Positions 32,292-41,564 of a stretch of 64,000 bases of DNA are shown piece by piece. Each line of letters starts with the position of its first letter. Positions within the stretch are counted from its first letter, which is position 1. The position numbers and the translations under genes are program-made. The notes beneath the pieces are model-generated. The model did not search any database, was not told where the DNA came from, and worked only from the letters and a program-made list of their open reading frames with translations. The DNA is from an uncultured Granulosicoccaceae bacterium (lineage in GTDB: Bacteria > Pseudomonadota > Gammaproteobacteria > CALCKW01), in contig CALCKW010000031.1 in NCBI GenBank assembly GCA_937965695.1, positions 1-64,000 on the forward strand. The letters are read 5' to 3'.

Positions 32292-33728
32292 ATGACATTG
32301 CAACGCTTTAGAGATGATTTGGTGGAAAGAGACGACTTGCTTGCCGATCTGCGAGAGGGACTTATAGGTGAGGGGGCGATGATTCCCGGGTTCGATGGCG
32401 ATGTGCCATTGGTCTATGCAGATTTTGTGGCTTCGGGCAGAGCGCTACAGCAGGTGGAAAGTTTTATTTCCTCACAGGTACTGCCTTTCTACGCCAACAG
32501 CCACACCGAGGCATCGTATTGTGGTGAGTTGATGACGCGATTGCGGCGCGAGGCGCGGCACGACATAGCACGCCTGTGTGGTGCTTCTGAAGAATGTGCA
32601 GTGGTTTTTGCTGGCTCCGGCGCAACCGCGGGTTTGAACCGTTTGGTGTCTCTTTTAGGCGTTGAGCAGGCCTGTGATCCTGTGGTGTTTATTGGCCCTT
32701 ACGAGCATCATTCCAATATTTTGCCTTGGCGTGAAAGCAGGGCGCGTATTGTTGAGATACCAGAGGCCAGAGGTGGGGGCCCCGATCTGCAGGTATTGCA
32801 GTCTGAGCTTGAACGATACGCTGATAGTGATTTAAAAATTGGCAGCTTTTCGGTCGCGTCCAACGTCACCGGCATTGTCACAGATCCAGATCCAGTGACA
32901 CGCTTGCTAAAATCGCTCGGTGCGCTGGCAGTTTGGGATTATGCTGGTGGTGGGCCATATTTACCTATCGACATGGCCTGCAGCAGTGATGCCGCAAAGG
33001 ATGCGGTAGTTGTTTCGCCGCATAAGTTCCCCGGTGGGCCTGGTGCATCAGGTGTGTTGCTGGTACGCAAGTCTGCAGTTCAACGCAAAACCCCCAGTTG
33101 GCCCGGTGGAGGCACAGTATCTTTTGTATCGCCTTGGGCGCACGAGTATTCAAGCGATATAGCGACGCGAGAAGAGGCAGGCACACCTAATGTCGTCGGG
33201 GATATTCGTGCAGCGTTAGTTTTTATGGTCAAGGATGCCGTGGGCACAGACGCTATTCATCGGCGAGAAAAACAACTAAATGAAATGGCACTGTCTGCAT
33301 GGATTGATAATCCAGCTTTGACCCTTTTGGGCTGCGAATATGAAAACCGCTTGCCTATATTTTCAATGTTGATTCGTGATAAAAGTGGTGCGCCGGTGCA
33401 TCAGCAGTTGTTTACTCGCATGCTCAGCGATATTTACGGTATTCAAGCGCGTGGCGGATGTGCTTGTGCAGGGCCCTACGCCCACCGCTTGCTGGGTATT
33501 GATCAAACTGCATCTGATTCCCTACATCAGGCTTTGAGAGACGGGGAGGAGATGCTCAAGCCTGGGTGGGTGCGTTTGAACTTTAGCTACATGATGACTG
33601 ACGAGAAGGCGCGCTACATCATCGATAGTGTGAACCAGCTGACGGCTAATCTCGATTGCTATCGTGACGCTTATCAGGCCGATACCAGTACAGCGCGATT
33701 CAAAGCGCAGCCAGAGCTTTTGATTTGA
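32292..33728 (+). CDS. Class V (cysteine-desulfurase-fold) PLP aminotransferase
   Basis: A 478-residue protein preceded by a good GGAG ribosome site. Fold type I class V motifs are present: YADFVASGRALQQVE near the N-terminus, ANSHTEASYCG, FAGSGATAGLNRLV, the PLP lysine in VVSPHKFPGGPGASG (about residues 231-245) and EEAGTPNVVGDIRAALVF. A Cys-containing ARGGCACAGPYAHRLLG stretch near residue 390 occupies the place of the desulfurase catalytic Cys loop. The exact substrate cannot be assigned. The divergent Lrp-type regulator suggests amino-acid catabolism rather than Fe-S assembly. No isc or suf genes are nearby. Confidence 0.85.
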   Translation: MTLQRFRDDLVERDDLLADLREGLIGEGAMIPGFDGDVPLVYADFVASGRALQQVESFISSQVLPFYANSHTEASYCGELMTRLRREARHDIARLCGASEECAVVFAGSGATAGLNRLVSLLGVEQACDPVVFIGPYEHHSNILPWRESRARIVEIPEARGGGPDLQVLQSELERYADSDLKIGSFSVASNVTGIVTDPDPVTRLLKSLGALAVWDYAGGGPYLPIDMACSSDAAKDAVVVSPHKFPGGPGASGVLLVRKSAVQRKTPSWPGGGTVSFVSPWAHEYSSDIATREEAGTPNVVGDIRAALVFMVKDAVGTDAIHRREKQLNEMALSAWIDNPALTLLGCEYENRLPIFSMLIRDKSGAPVHQQLFTRMLSDIYGIQARGGCACAGPYAHRLLGIDQTASDSLHQALRDGEEMLKPGWVRLNFSYMMTDEKARYIIDSVNQLTANLDCYRDAYQADTSTARFKAQPELLI

Positions 33729-33789
33729 TTTTTTGGCTGGCCCAGAGCTGATACAATTTGCTCTACATTGAGTGGCAATAGGCAACAGG

Positions 33790-35058
33790 ATGCAAGCTGC
33801 AAAAACCAAATTGCTACGGAACCGCCAATATCGTTTGTTTTTGCAGGCAGCGGCGGTCAGCAATCTAGGTGATGGTATTGCATTATTGGCACTGCCTTGG
33901 CTGGCATCGTTGCTGACGCGTGACGCGGCCATGATCGCTTTGGTAACGGCAGCGCTCCGCTTGCCGTGGTTGCTGTTTTCAATTCCTGCAGGCTTGATGG
34001 CCGACCGAATAGACCGTCGCACTTTGGTGCTTTGGGCCGACGCCTTGCGCTTTATTGTATTGCTGCTTTTGGTTTTGGGGCTGAGCCGCCTGCCAAGTTT
34101 TGATCAATTTGAAGTTTCACAGGCCAACAGTCTTGTATATGCCCTTGCAGGTGTTGCTTTTTTTCTGGGTGTCGCAGAGGTTTTGCGCGACAACACTGCA
34201 CAAACTTTGCTGCCAGCTATTGTGGCCGATAAGGACTTGGAAAAAGCCAACGGCCAGTTGTGGAGTGCGGAGCAGGTGGCTGGACAGTTTCTCGGACCCC
34301 CGCTTGCTGGGTGGTTAATATTGCAGACAACTACAAGCGCATTTGCGGTTAACGCAATCTGCGTATTTTTGGCGTGGGTGCTCGTTTTTCAAATTCGATT
34401 GCCGCGTCAACAAACTCTAAAGGCAAAACATAATATTTGGCAACAGACCAAAGAGGCATTTGGCTGGTTGAATTCGCATGTGCAAATGCTGCGTTTGGCG
34501 TTGATGCTTGGTGTACTTAACTTTCTCGCTGTTGGTTCACTAACCGTTCTGATTCTATTTAGCCAAGATGTCTTAGGGTTGAGTGCTGCGCAGCACGGCT
34601 TTTTGCTGATCTCTGGCGCAGTTGGAGGCGTTGTAGGTGGATTTTTATGCCCACCGATTATCTCGCGGCTAGGAGGAACACGTAGCGTCAATCTAGCCTT
34701 GGTGCTTTTTGCGTTACCTTTTTTAATGATTGCTCTAACGGATCAAGTGCTTTGGGTAGCCTTTGCTTTGTTTATCGAAATGTTCGCTGCGATATTGTGG
34801 AATGTAGTGACTGTTTCTTTGCGGCAGCGATTGATACCCAGCGAGTTGCTGGGTCGAGTTAATAGTGTCTACCGACTTATTGGTTGGGGAATGATGCCAC
34901 TCGGTGCGCTATCAGCTGGCATTTTGGTTGAGGCCGTTGACGGTTGGTTATCACATGAAGACTCATTGAGATTTTATTATGCAATGGCTTTTTTCGTCTC
35001 TCTATTGATGATTATTTATGGTTGGCTAAAACTGCGAATAGCATCGACTGTGGATTAA
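33790..35058 (+). CDS. MFS drug/siderophore-type exporter (DHA3-like)
   Basis: From ATG at 33790, about 422 residues with twelve predicted membrane segments. SNLGDGIALLALPWLASLL, the loop motif GLMADRIDRRTLVLWADALR and the central AEVLRDNTAQTLLPAIV are typical of the MFS_3/enterobactin-exporter-like branch. A GTG at 33772 is a possible longer start. It lies 61 bases after the aminotransferase and may be cotranscribed. The substrate is unknown. Confidence 0.85.
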   Translation: MQAAKTKLLRNRQYRLFLQAAAVSNLGDGIALLALPWLASLLTRDAAMIALVTAALRLPWLLFSIPAGLMADRIDRRTLVLWADALRFIVLLLLVLGLSRLPSFDQFEVSQANSLVYALAGVAFFLGVAEVLRDNTAQTLLPAIVADKDLEKANGQLWSAEQVAGQFLGPPLAGWLILQTTTSAFAVNAICVFLAWVLVFQIRLPRQQTLKAKHNIWQQTKEAFGWLNSHVQMLRLALMLGVLNFLAVGSLTVLILFSQDVLGLSAAQHGFLLISGAVGGVVGGFLCPPIISRLGGTRSVNLALVLFALPFLMIALTDQVLWVAFALFIEMFAAILWNVVTVSLRQRLIPSELLGRVNSVYRLIGWGMMPLGALSAGILVEAVDGWLSHEDSLRFYYAMAFFVSLLMIIYGWLKLRIASTVD

Positions 35059-35449
35059 TGCGACGCAATGGTCCTTGCGCATGGTGTGAATGCCTTGCAG
35101 GTTTTTAGGCACACCTAATGATGCGGTAATACTTCGGCTAGAGTTTTTGTTCCGGTTCTCAAGCACCCAATTGCTCGCTCGAAGCGTATGCATTTCCGTC
35201 AATGGACTTGTCCATTCCAAGTGTTTCTTCAAGTGCCTTCACCTTAGGCCGTCGCTTGGCGGCTTTTTTTGATGTCCTGTATTCTCCATTCGGGTATAGG
35301 CGTTCGCCGATGGCCGATGCCAGTTGGTCCTAGTGAACAGATAGAACCTGCTGGTTCGAGGATTGTCATAGAGAAAAGCCGCGCTTAGACTGTGTACTAC
35401 GCGCTTGAACCGCTACCATTAGTGCTTACCTGATTTCTGCTGAGTTTCC
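35059..35449. other. Noncoding gap between MFS gene and lol genes
   Basis: 391 bases without a convincing gene. It holds a weak hairpin with a T-tract at 35247-35270 and presumably the lol promoter. Short antisense frames show no family resemblance. Confidence 0.5.
35247..35270 (+). terminator. Possible intrinsic terminator
   Basis: GCCG (35248-35251) can pair with CGGC (35260-35263) around an 8-base loop, followed by TTTTTTT. The stem is short, so this is tentative. It would end the MFS transcript or a small RNA from this gap. Confidence 0.4.
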
Positions 35450-36694
35450 ATGCGACAGCCATTTGAATTGGCGATTGGCCTGCGGTACACCCGCTCCAAA
35501 CGCCGTAACCGTTTTGTTTCTTTTATTAGCCTGATTTCCGTTGTAGGCATAGCGCTGGGTATCACCACGCTAATCACTGTTTTGTCGGTGATGAACGGAT
35601 TTCAAACCGAAGTGCGCGAACGCATCTTGGGCATGGCGTCTCACGCGACAGTCACCAAGCGCGACGAACCCATTGCCGAGTGGCAAAAGCTGGCTGATAC
35701 CGCGCGAGCGCACCCAGAGGTTTTGGGTGCTGCACCGTACGTCGAGGCGCAGGTGATGTTGGTCAATGGTGGGCAGGTAACCGGCAGTGTTGTGCGGGGG
35801 ATTATCCCAGAGGAGGAACCGTCGGTCTCTGACATCGTCGAGCAAATGGTTGAAGGTGATTTAGCAGCTTTGGACGAGTCCCGATTCAACATCGTGCTTG
35901 GCCGGGCGCTTGCTCGTTTTCTCGGTGTCGGCATGGGGGACAAAGTGACGGTGGTTTCCCCAGAGGCGGGTGTGACGCCCGCTGGCATAACCCCCCGATT
36001 AAAGCGATTTGTCGTTGTAGGGATCTTCTCTACGGGCATGAGTGAATACGATCGCAGTATGGCAATCACGAGTGCGCGTGATGCGGCAGCGCTGATGCGC
36101 ATGAAAGGTTACACCGGTGTGCGTTTAAAGTTGGAAGATATGTTCAACTCCCGTGAGGTGGCCATTGATCTGGCCAATTCGCTCGACGATATATATTGGG
36201 TCAGTGATTGGACACAACAGCACCGCAATTTCTTCCGGGCGGTGCAGACAGAAAAAACCATGATGTTTATCATTTTGTCGCTGATCGTTGCGGTGGCGGC
36301 CTTTAACATTGTTTCGATGCTGATTATGGTGGTGAACGAGAAACAAGCGGACATCGCTATTCTTCGAACCCTTGGAGCGAGCCCAGGCAGCGTGATGAAA
36401 ATCTTTTTGGTGCAAGGGACTTTAATTGGTTTGTTTGGCACATTGCTCGGTGTGATAGGCGGCGTCAGTATCGCCAGCAACGTCGAGAGTATCGTTCCTT
36501 TTATCGAGAGCGTGCTCGGTGCTAAGTTCCTAGACCCCAGCGTGTATGCGATCAACTATTTCCCATCTGATTTGCAACTCGAGGACGTACTGTGGGTGAC
36601 CTTAATTGCCTTCTTTTTATCGGTGTTTGCAACCTTGTATCCGGCCTGGCGCGCTGCGCAGACAGACCCTGTAGAGGCGCTTCGCTATGACTGA
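35450..36694 (+). CDS. lolC: Lipoprotein-releasing ABC permease (LolC/LolE/LolF family)
   Basis: A 414-residue protein beginning MRQPFELAIGLRYTRSKRRN, with TM1 (about 24-45), a large periplasmic MacB-like domain (about 50-250), and three C-terminal FtsX-type membrane segments ending YPAWRAAQTDPVEALRYD. It extracts mature outer-membrane lipoproteins from the inner membrane and passes them to LolA. It overlaps lolD by 8 bases. Only one permease gene is present here (a DUF2062 gene follows on the other strand), so the system may be the LolF-type homodimer rather than LolC plus LolE, unless a second permease is elsewhere. Confidence 0.9.
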   Translation: MRQPFELAIGLRYTRSKRRNRFVSFISLISVVGIALGITTLITVLSVMNGFQTEVRERILGMASHATVTKRDEPIAEWQKLADTARAHPEVLGAAPYVEAQVMLVNGGQVTGSVVRGIIPEEEPSVSDIVEQMVEGDLAALDESRFNIVLGRALARFLGVGMGDKVTVVSPEAGVTPAGITPRLKRFVVVGIFSTGMSEYDRSMAITSARDAAALMRMKGYTGVRLKLEDMFNSREVAIDLANSLDDIYWVSDWTQQHRNFFRAVQTEKTMMFIILSLIVAVAAFNIVSMLIMVVNEKQADIAILRTLGASPGSVMKIFLVQGTLIGLFGTLLGVIGGVSIASNVESIVPFIESVLGAKFLDPSVYAINYFPSDLQLEDVLWVTLIAFFLSVFATLYPAWRAAQTDPVEALRYD

Positions 36695-37373
36695 TGTTGT
36701 GATTAAAGCCAGCAATCTAAGTCGTCGCTACGATGAAGGCAGTGGCCGAGTCGATGTGCTTAACGGGGTGAGTTTGGATGTTTCTCGTGGTGAGCGTTTG
36801 GCTATTATTGGTAGCTCGGGCAGCGGGAAAAGTACCTTGCTACACCTGCTGGGGGCGCTCGATAAACCCACCACGGGTGAGGTGTTGATCCAAGGCGAAA
36901 ATATCACCGCCATGCGTGCAAAAGCTGCCGGTGATGCACGAAATCGTTTGTTGGGTTTTGTCTACCAATTTCATCACTTACTAGCCGAGTTCAACGCGTT
37001 GGAAAATGTGGCTCTGCCTCTGATGATTCGAGGCGCGAAGCCCAGTGAGGCCGAGGCGCGTGCGGAGCATTACCTCAACAGGGTCGGCATGTCGTCGCGA
37101 TTGTCACATAAACCAGGCCAGCTATCCGGTGGTGAACGTCAACGCGCAGCAATAGCTAGGGCGTTAGTGACAGAGCCATGCTGTGTGCTGGCTGATGAAC
37201 CCACCGGTAATTTGGATGACACGAACTCGGGCATGATCGATGAGTTATTGACCGAACTCAGTCAGGATTCGGACACGGCGTTTGTGGTTGTCACGCACGA
37301 CATTGCACTGGCGGCTAAGATGGATAGAACCTTGATGCTATCGGACGGGTTGTTGCAGTTGTTCGAGGGCTAA
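36687..37373 (+). CDS. lolD: Lipoprotein-releasing ABC ATPase LolD
   Basis: A 228-residue ATPase with Walker A GSSGSGKSTLLHLLG, Q-loop FVYQFHHLLAEF with the LolD-typical FHHLL, signature LSGGERQRAAIARAL, Walker B CVLADEPTGNLD and the switch His in VVVTHD. Length and motifs are standard for LolD. It is translationally coupled to the permease by an 8-base overlap. Confidence 0.95.
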   Translation: MTDVVIKASNLSRRYDEGSGRVDVLNGVSLDVSRGERLAIIGSSGSGKSTLLHLLGALDKPTTGEVLIQGENITAMRAKAAGDARNRLLGFVYQFHHLLAEFNALENVALPLMIRGAKPSEAEARAEHYLNRVGMSSRLSHKPGQLSGGERQRAAIARALVTEPCCVLADEPTGNLDDTNSGMIDELLTELSQDSDTAFVVVTHDIALAAKMDRTLMLSDGLLQLFEG

Positions 37374-37438
37374 GGGTTTCAGCAGTACTGGGTGTGTCAC
37401 TACCAGGGTCAGTTCGCTTTCTACAAAAATGTAGGGCC

Positions 37439-37957
37439 TTATCTGCTGCGAGTAGCCATTGGGCGGCGCATATTGCGCTTGCGCATCACCGACAGACGCC
37501 ACAGTAGCTTAACGCCGTAGTATCCAAGTATGGAAGAGATGATGGCCATGATGCCGCAGCCCAAGAATAGCGGCTTCCAAAGGCTTTGCAGTATCTCGCT
37601 GATATCGACTAAGTGCCAACCCTCTGTGCTCGGTGCGCTTTCCCCAAGAACACCTAAACCAAGTTTGTAGGCGGCAAAGTACATTGGTGGGATAGTGATC
37701 GGGTTAGTGACCCAGACCAGCGCTGCACTAAGCGGCACATTGGCACGCACATATAGAGCGGTGAGGGTCGCGGTGAGTGTTTGCATTGGCAGCGGTAGCC
37801 ACATCAGTGCAAGGCCGACCGCAAATGCGAGGGCGACAGAACGTCGATTGAAGTGAAAAAGGTATGGGTCTTCCAGCAGCGGTCCAAGGCGTTCGGCCCA
37901 ACGGTTGCTTTTGAAGTCACTCTGCGAAGGAGCGTATCGTTGGAAGAACTTTCTCAC
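37439..37957 (-). CDS. DUF2062 membrane protein
   Basis: A 172-residue protein with a GTG start at 37957. The DUF2062 core contains FNRRSVALAFAVGLALMWLP, VTNPITIPPMYFAAYKLG, three membrane helices and a basic C-terminus (MRKRNMRRPMATRSR). The function of the family is unknown. The gene commonly neighbours comEC and lol genes in gammaproteobacteria. It converges with lolD over a 65-bp gap and is divergent from comEC. Confidence 0.85.
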   Translation of the reverse strand: MRKFFQRYAPSQSDFKSNRWAERLGPLLEDPYLFHFNRRSVALAFAVGLALMWLPLPMQTLTATLTALYVRANVPLSAALVWVTNPITIPPMYFAAYKLGLGVLGESAPSTEGWHLVDISEILQSLWKPLFLGCGIMAIISSILGYYGVKLLWRLSVMRKRNMRRPMATRSR

Positions 37958-38122
37958 GTAGTCTGAGCCGAGCCCGGTTGAACTGTATTATACCGTTATT
38001 GGTAACGCGCTGCCGTCAAAGTGTCACTCTGACGCAGCATCTTTATGGCGGAATAACCACTTTCATATCTAGCGGCTGGTTTCTCTGTCGCTTCAACTGT
38101 CTTCAAAGTTCATGATGGAACA

Positions 38123-40366
38123 ATGGGACGCATTGCTATTTTTGCGGCTGGGGTGTGCTTAGGGATAGAGCAGCGAACCCTCTTGCCGCCCGCTGTATTA
38201 CTGTCGTTGCTGGCACTAGTTGTAGCTCTATTTGTCACTCGCCGCTCGGTTTTTGTGCAATGTTTTTGTTATTTTTTACTGGGGTTTATCTGGTTGAGTG
38301 CACACGGACACTGGCGCTTGGCAGAGCGCTTTCCCGCTGAATACCATCGCACCGAGTTGATTTGCGAGGGGCGCCTCATCGACCCCACCGAAATTAAACC
38401 CACTCGTTGGCGTTTCGATCTCCAGCTGAAGCAGTGCTATGTTGGAAAGCAGTGGCAGCCCCTGTCCCATAAAGTTCGTGTCTCTTGGTACCGGCCATTG
38501 GTGTTACTGCCGCCACAAGGGGGTGAGCTCTGGCAGCTCTCACTCAAATTTAAACTTCCCCGCGGAGGAATCAATCCTCACGGTTTTGATTATGAGACTT
38601 GGTTGTTCCAGCAGCATATCAGTGCAACTGCTTACGTTGCGGGCAAGCATTCGCCAAAACGCCTTGATGTTGCACCTTGGTGGTCTTTAGCGGCCGGGCG
38701 AGAGCGCCTGCGTGTCCAACTTCAGCGTGTTTTGCCGGCGGTAGAGCACGCGAGTGTTATCCCCGCCATTGTTCTGGCAGACAGAAGCGGTATCGATCCA
38801 GATATGTGGGATCGATTTCGTGATGCTGGTACGGGTCATCTGTTGGCGATTAGTGGCTTGCATGTGGGATTGGTTGCCGCCTTTGGGGCGCTCTTCGGGC
38901 GTCTGCTTTGGCGTCTGTTAGGTGTTGGACGCGGAGGTCGCGCAATTTGGATGGGTGTGTCGAGTCTTTTGTCAGCCTTTGTGTATGCTGGGCTGGCGGG
39001 TTTTGCGCTGCCCACATTGCGTGCCTTGGTCATGCTGGCTCTAGCTATTTGGGCATTGCTAACAGGGCGCCGACGTAAGCTGATTGATACTTTAGCCATC
39101 GCATTTTTGGGGTTTCTAATCGTCGATCCGTTGGCCGTCTTGTCCGCTGGATTTTGGCTGTCTTTTTGCTCCGTGGCAGGCATTGTGATGGGGCTGAGCG
39201 CTCGACCGCATTGGACACGTTGGCAGCAATTGCTGTGGGTAAATGCTGCGATGGGATTGGTGCTAACACCGCTGAGTCATCTGCTGTTCTCGCAACTTAA
39301 CTGGTGGAGCAGTCCGGCTAACTTAGTGGTAGTTCCGCTGTTTAGCTTTTTAGTTGTGCCTTTGAGTTTGCTGGGTACTCTGCTATCCGTGCTTGCGATA
39401 CCTGGTGCGCCAACACTTCTGTCATGGGCCGTTACGGTCGTTGAGGTTTGTGATCGATGGCAAGCATGGCTGTTGTCTCAACCTACGCCCAATCTGCCAT
39501 TAGTGGGTTTGGCGCCTATGGGGTTGCTGATACTGTCAGCGGCCTTGTTGGTTCCCCGAATGTGGCGCGGGTCTTCTGCCTTGTTGCTCGCTGCGTCTGT
39601 TTTATTGTTGAGCCCGCGCAGTGTCGACTTGCCACACCAAGGCTTCGTGGTGACGACACTTGACGTGGGTCATGGCTTGGCCGTACTGGTCGAAACTCAA
39701 AATCACTTGTTGGTCTACGACACCGGCACGGGATTCAGTGGGGAGCGTGTAGTAGGCCCGGCTCTGCGCGGACAAGGTTGGTCGAGACCTGATCGGTTAA
39801 TTATCTCGCATGAGGACAATGATCACGCCGGTGGGCTGCCTGCTCTAGAGCGTACATTCGGCGAATTTGAGATCATGCGCGTTGCAGACGGCAGCTGCGC
39901 AGCAGGTCAAAGCTGGCGCTGGGATGGGGTGGACTTCAAAGTACACCATCCAGTAGACCGCCTACCAGGTGATAATAACAATTCATGTGTGTTGCGAATA
40001 AGCAGCTCAGTAGGTAGTGCGCTTTTGGCGGGTGATGTTGAAAAGCTCGCTGAAAAGCAGATGCTGCATCGACAAGTTGAGCTCGACAGTGATTTGTTGT
40101 TGGTCCCGCATCATGGCAGCAAAACGTCCAGCACATTGGAATGGCTCAAAGCCGTAAGTCCTGATGTGGCGATCGTCTCAGTGGCTAAAGACAGTCGATG
40201 GGGGATGCCGCACCAGCCTGTCTTAGAGGGCTTGTCTCATGTGGGAGCGCACGTGATGTCCACGGGAGAATCGGGCGCTATTGTTGCGCGTTTCGAAAGA
40301 GCAGGCGGGGAACTCCAGATTGTCGAACTGCGAGAACAGCAGCGACGTTTTTGGCACTTGCCCTAG
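38123..40366 (+). CDS. comEC: DNA uptake channel ComEC/Rec2
   Basis: A 747-residue protein. N-terminal membrane helices and a DUF4131-type OB region (about 1-200) precede the Competence membrane domain (GTGHLLAISGLHVGLVAAFG, about 232-460). A C-terminal metallo-beta-lactamase-like domain (about 510-747) has LDVGHGLAVLVE, the metal motif SHEDNDHAGG and VPHHGSKTSS. It forms the inner-membrane channel for single-stranded DNA during natural transformation. The lactamase motifs look intact, consistent with the nuclease role proposed for this domain. Confidence 0.95.
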   Translation: MGRIAIFAAGVCLGIEQRTLLPPAVLLSLLALVVALFVTRRSVFVQCFCYFLLGFIWLSAHGHWRLAERFPAEYHRTELICEGRLIDPTEIKPTRWRFDLQLKQCYVGKQWQPLSHKVRVSWYRPLVLLPPQGGELWQLSLKFKLPRGGINPHGFDYETWLFQQHISATAYVAGKHSPKRLDVAPWWSLAAGRERLRVQLQRVLPAVEHASVIPAIVLADRSGIDPDMWDRFRDAGTGHLLAISGLHVGLVAAFGALFGRLLWRLLGVGRGGRAIWMGVSSLLSAFVYAGLAGFALPTLRALVMLALAIWALLTGRRRKLIDTLAIAFLGFLIVDPLAVLSAGFWLSFCSVAGIVMGLSARPHWTRWQQLLWVNAAMGLVLTPLSHLLFSQLNWWSSPANLVVVPLFSFLVVPLSLLGTLLSVLAIPGAPTLLSWAVTVVEVCDRWQAWLLSQPTPNLPLVGLAPMGLLILSAALLVPRMWRGSSALLLAASVLLLSPRSVDLPHQGFVVTTLDVGHGLAVLVETQNHLLVYDTGTGFSGERVVGPALRGQGWSRPDRLIISHEDNDHAGGLPALERTFGEFEIMRVADGSCAAGQSWRWDGVDFKVHHPVDRLPGDNNNSCVLRISSSVGSALLAGDVEKLAEKQMLHRQVELDSDLLLVPHHGSKTSSTLEWLKAVSPDVAIVSVAKDSRWGMPHQPVLEGLSHVGAHVMSTGESGAIVARFERAGGELQIVELREQQRRFWHLP

Positions 40367-40479
40367 AGCTCGAGTCAGGTTAATTGCTCAGCCTGTACTA
40401 AAATCTTCAGGTGTCCTGCGTGCCTTTTTTGTTAGGGCAATGACCGTACTTCTTCATAACTAAATCAGGAATTTTTCCT

Positions 40480-41151
40480 TTGTTAGATATTATTCTTGCT
40501 GGTGGTTGGCTCATGCTGCCAATAGTGGTGTGTTCAATCGTTGCATTAGGCATTATTTTTGAGCGCTTTTACGCACTAAAAAACGAGCGCGTTGCACCCG
40601 CTGAAACCTCAAGTTTGGCCGAACAATGGGCGGTTGCCGGAAAATTTGATGAAGAAAAATTGATTGAATTGCAAGAAGATTCGCCACTTGGGCGCGTGTT
40701 GGCGGCGGGCTTGGCGAACAGCGGATGTTCTAGAGAGGTGATGAAAGATGCCATTGAAGAAGTGGGTCGCGTAGAGGTGCACAATCTCGGCCGTTACCTG
40801 AACGCTTTAGGCACCATCGCCGCTATTACCCCGCTGCTCGGTTTGCTTGGCACGGTTGTCGGAATGATCTCCGTATTTACCACAATTACTACCTCTGGTG
40901 TAGGCAACCCCACCACGTTGGCCGGTGGAATTTCGCAAGCGCTGATGACGACTGCCGCAGGCCTGTCTGTGGCGATTCCCGCTTTGATATTTTCTCGCTA
41001 TTTTCATCGTCGAGTTGCTGATCTTGTGGTTGATATGGAGCAGGGAGCTTTGCGTTTAGTTGAAATCTTGAGCAGCGGTCGTCGTGCCCCAAATGCCGTC
41101 TCTGCCAGACCAGCCCCCGCTAAGAATAGATCTAAGCGAGCTGCACCTTGA
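40480..41151 (+). CDS. exbB: ExbB/TolQ-family proton channel protein
   Basis: A 223-residue protein with a TTG start at 40480 and AGGAA eight bases upstream. Three membrane helices are visible: LAGGWLMLPIVVCSIVALGI, then LGTIAAITPLLGLLGTVVGM and the ISQALMTTAAGLSVAIPAL region. The conserved TPLLGLLGTVVGMI...FTTI motif is diagnostic. With ExbD it forms a proton-motive-force motor. Its place before msbA and lpxK recurs in Pseudomonas-like genomes, and here the usual TonB is absent. Confidence 0.9.
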   Translation: MLDIILAGGWLMLPIVVCSIVALGIIFERFYALKNERVAPAETSSLAEQWAVAGKFDEEKLIELQEDSPLGRVLAAGLANSGCSREVMKDAIEEVGRVEVHNLGRYLNALGTIAAITPLLGLLGTVVGMISVFTTITTSGVGNPTTLAGGISQALMTTAAGLSVAIPALIFSRYFHRRVADLVVDMEQGALRLVEILSSGRRAPNAVSARPAPAKNRSKRAAP

Positions 41152-41564
41152 AGTTTAGAGAGAGCGAACCCGAACAGACAGAACTCAACCTTACGCCGTT
41201 GATTGATGTTGTTTTTTTGCTGTTGATTTTTTTCATGGTGTCTACAACTTTTCAAAAAGAATCAGAACTCAAAATTCAACTGCCTCAGGCTGCAACTGAC
41301 AAGCCGCCCATAGATGCGGATAAAATTGAAGTGATGGTCGATGCCACAGGGAAAACGCATGTGGGTGGCCGAGAACTGGTGAATTCGAGTTTGGCTACTG
41401 TGCGCCAAGCTTTGCAAAAAGCGGCCAACGGTCGGCGTGATATTCCGCTGATTATTCGAGCGGACAAAGGAACGCCTTATCAAGCGATTGTCACTGTGAT
41501 GGATGCGGGTTCGCAAATAGGTTTACTTCGTATGTCATTGCCAACACTCCGTGTCCAAGAGTAA
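41148..41564 (+). CDS. exbD: ExbD/TolR-family protein
   Basis: A 138-residue protein with a TTG start overlapping the exbB stop by four bases (TTGA). The N-terminal NLTPLIDVVFLLLIFFMV carries the membrane helix and the proton-conducting Asp. The periplasmic part ends VMDAGSQIGLLRMSLPT. It works with ExbB in the same motor. Confidence 0.9.
   Translation: MKFRESEPEQTELNLTPLIDVVFLLLIFFMVSTTFQKESELKIQLPQAATDKPPIDADKIEVMVDATGKTHVGGRELVNSSLATVRQALQKAANGRRDIPLIIRADKGTPYQAIVTVMDAGSQIGLLRMSLPTLRVQE

Noticed and set aside
32292-33728. Assignment of the class V enzyme as a cysteine desulfurase (IscS/SufS)
   Set aside because: No isc or suf genes are near, and a divergent Lrp-type regulator points to amino-acid metabolism. 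Left as a class V aminotransferase.
37422-37436. CTACA-AAAA-TGTAG hairpin after lolD as a terminator
   Set aside because: The stem is only five AT-rich pairs and no T-tract follows on either strand.
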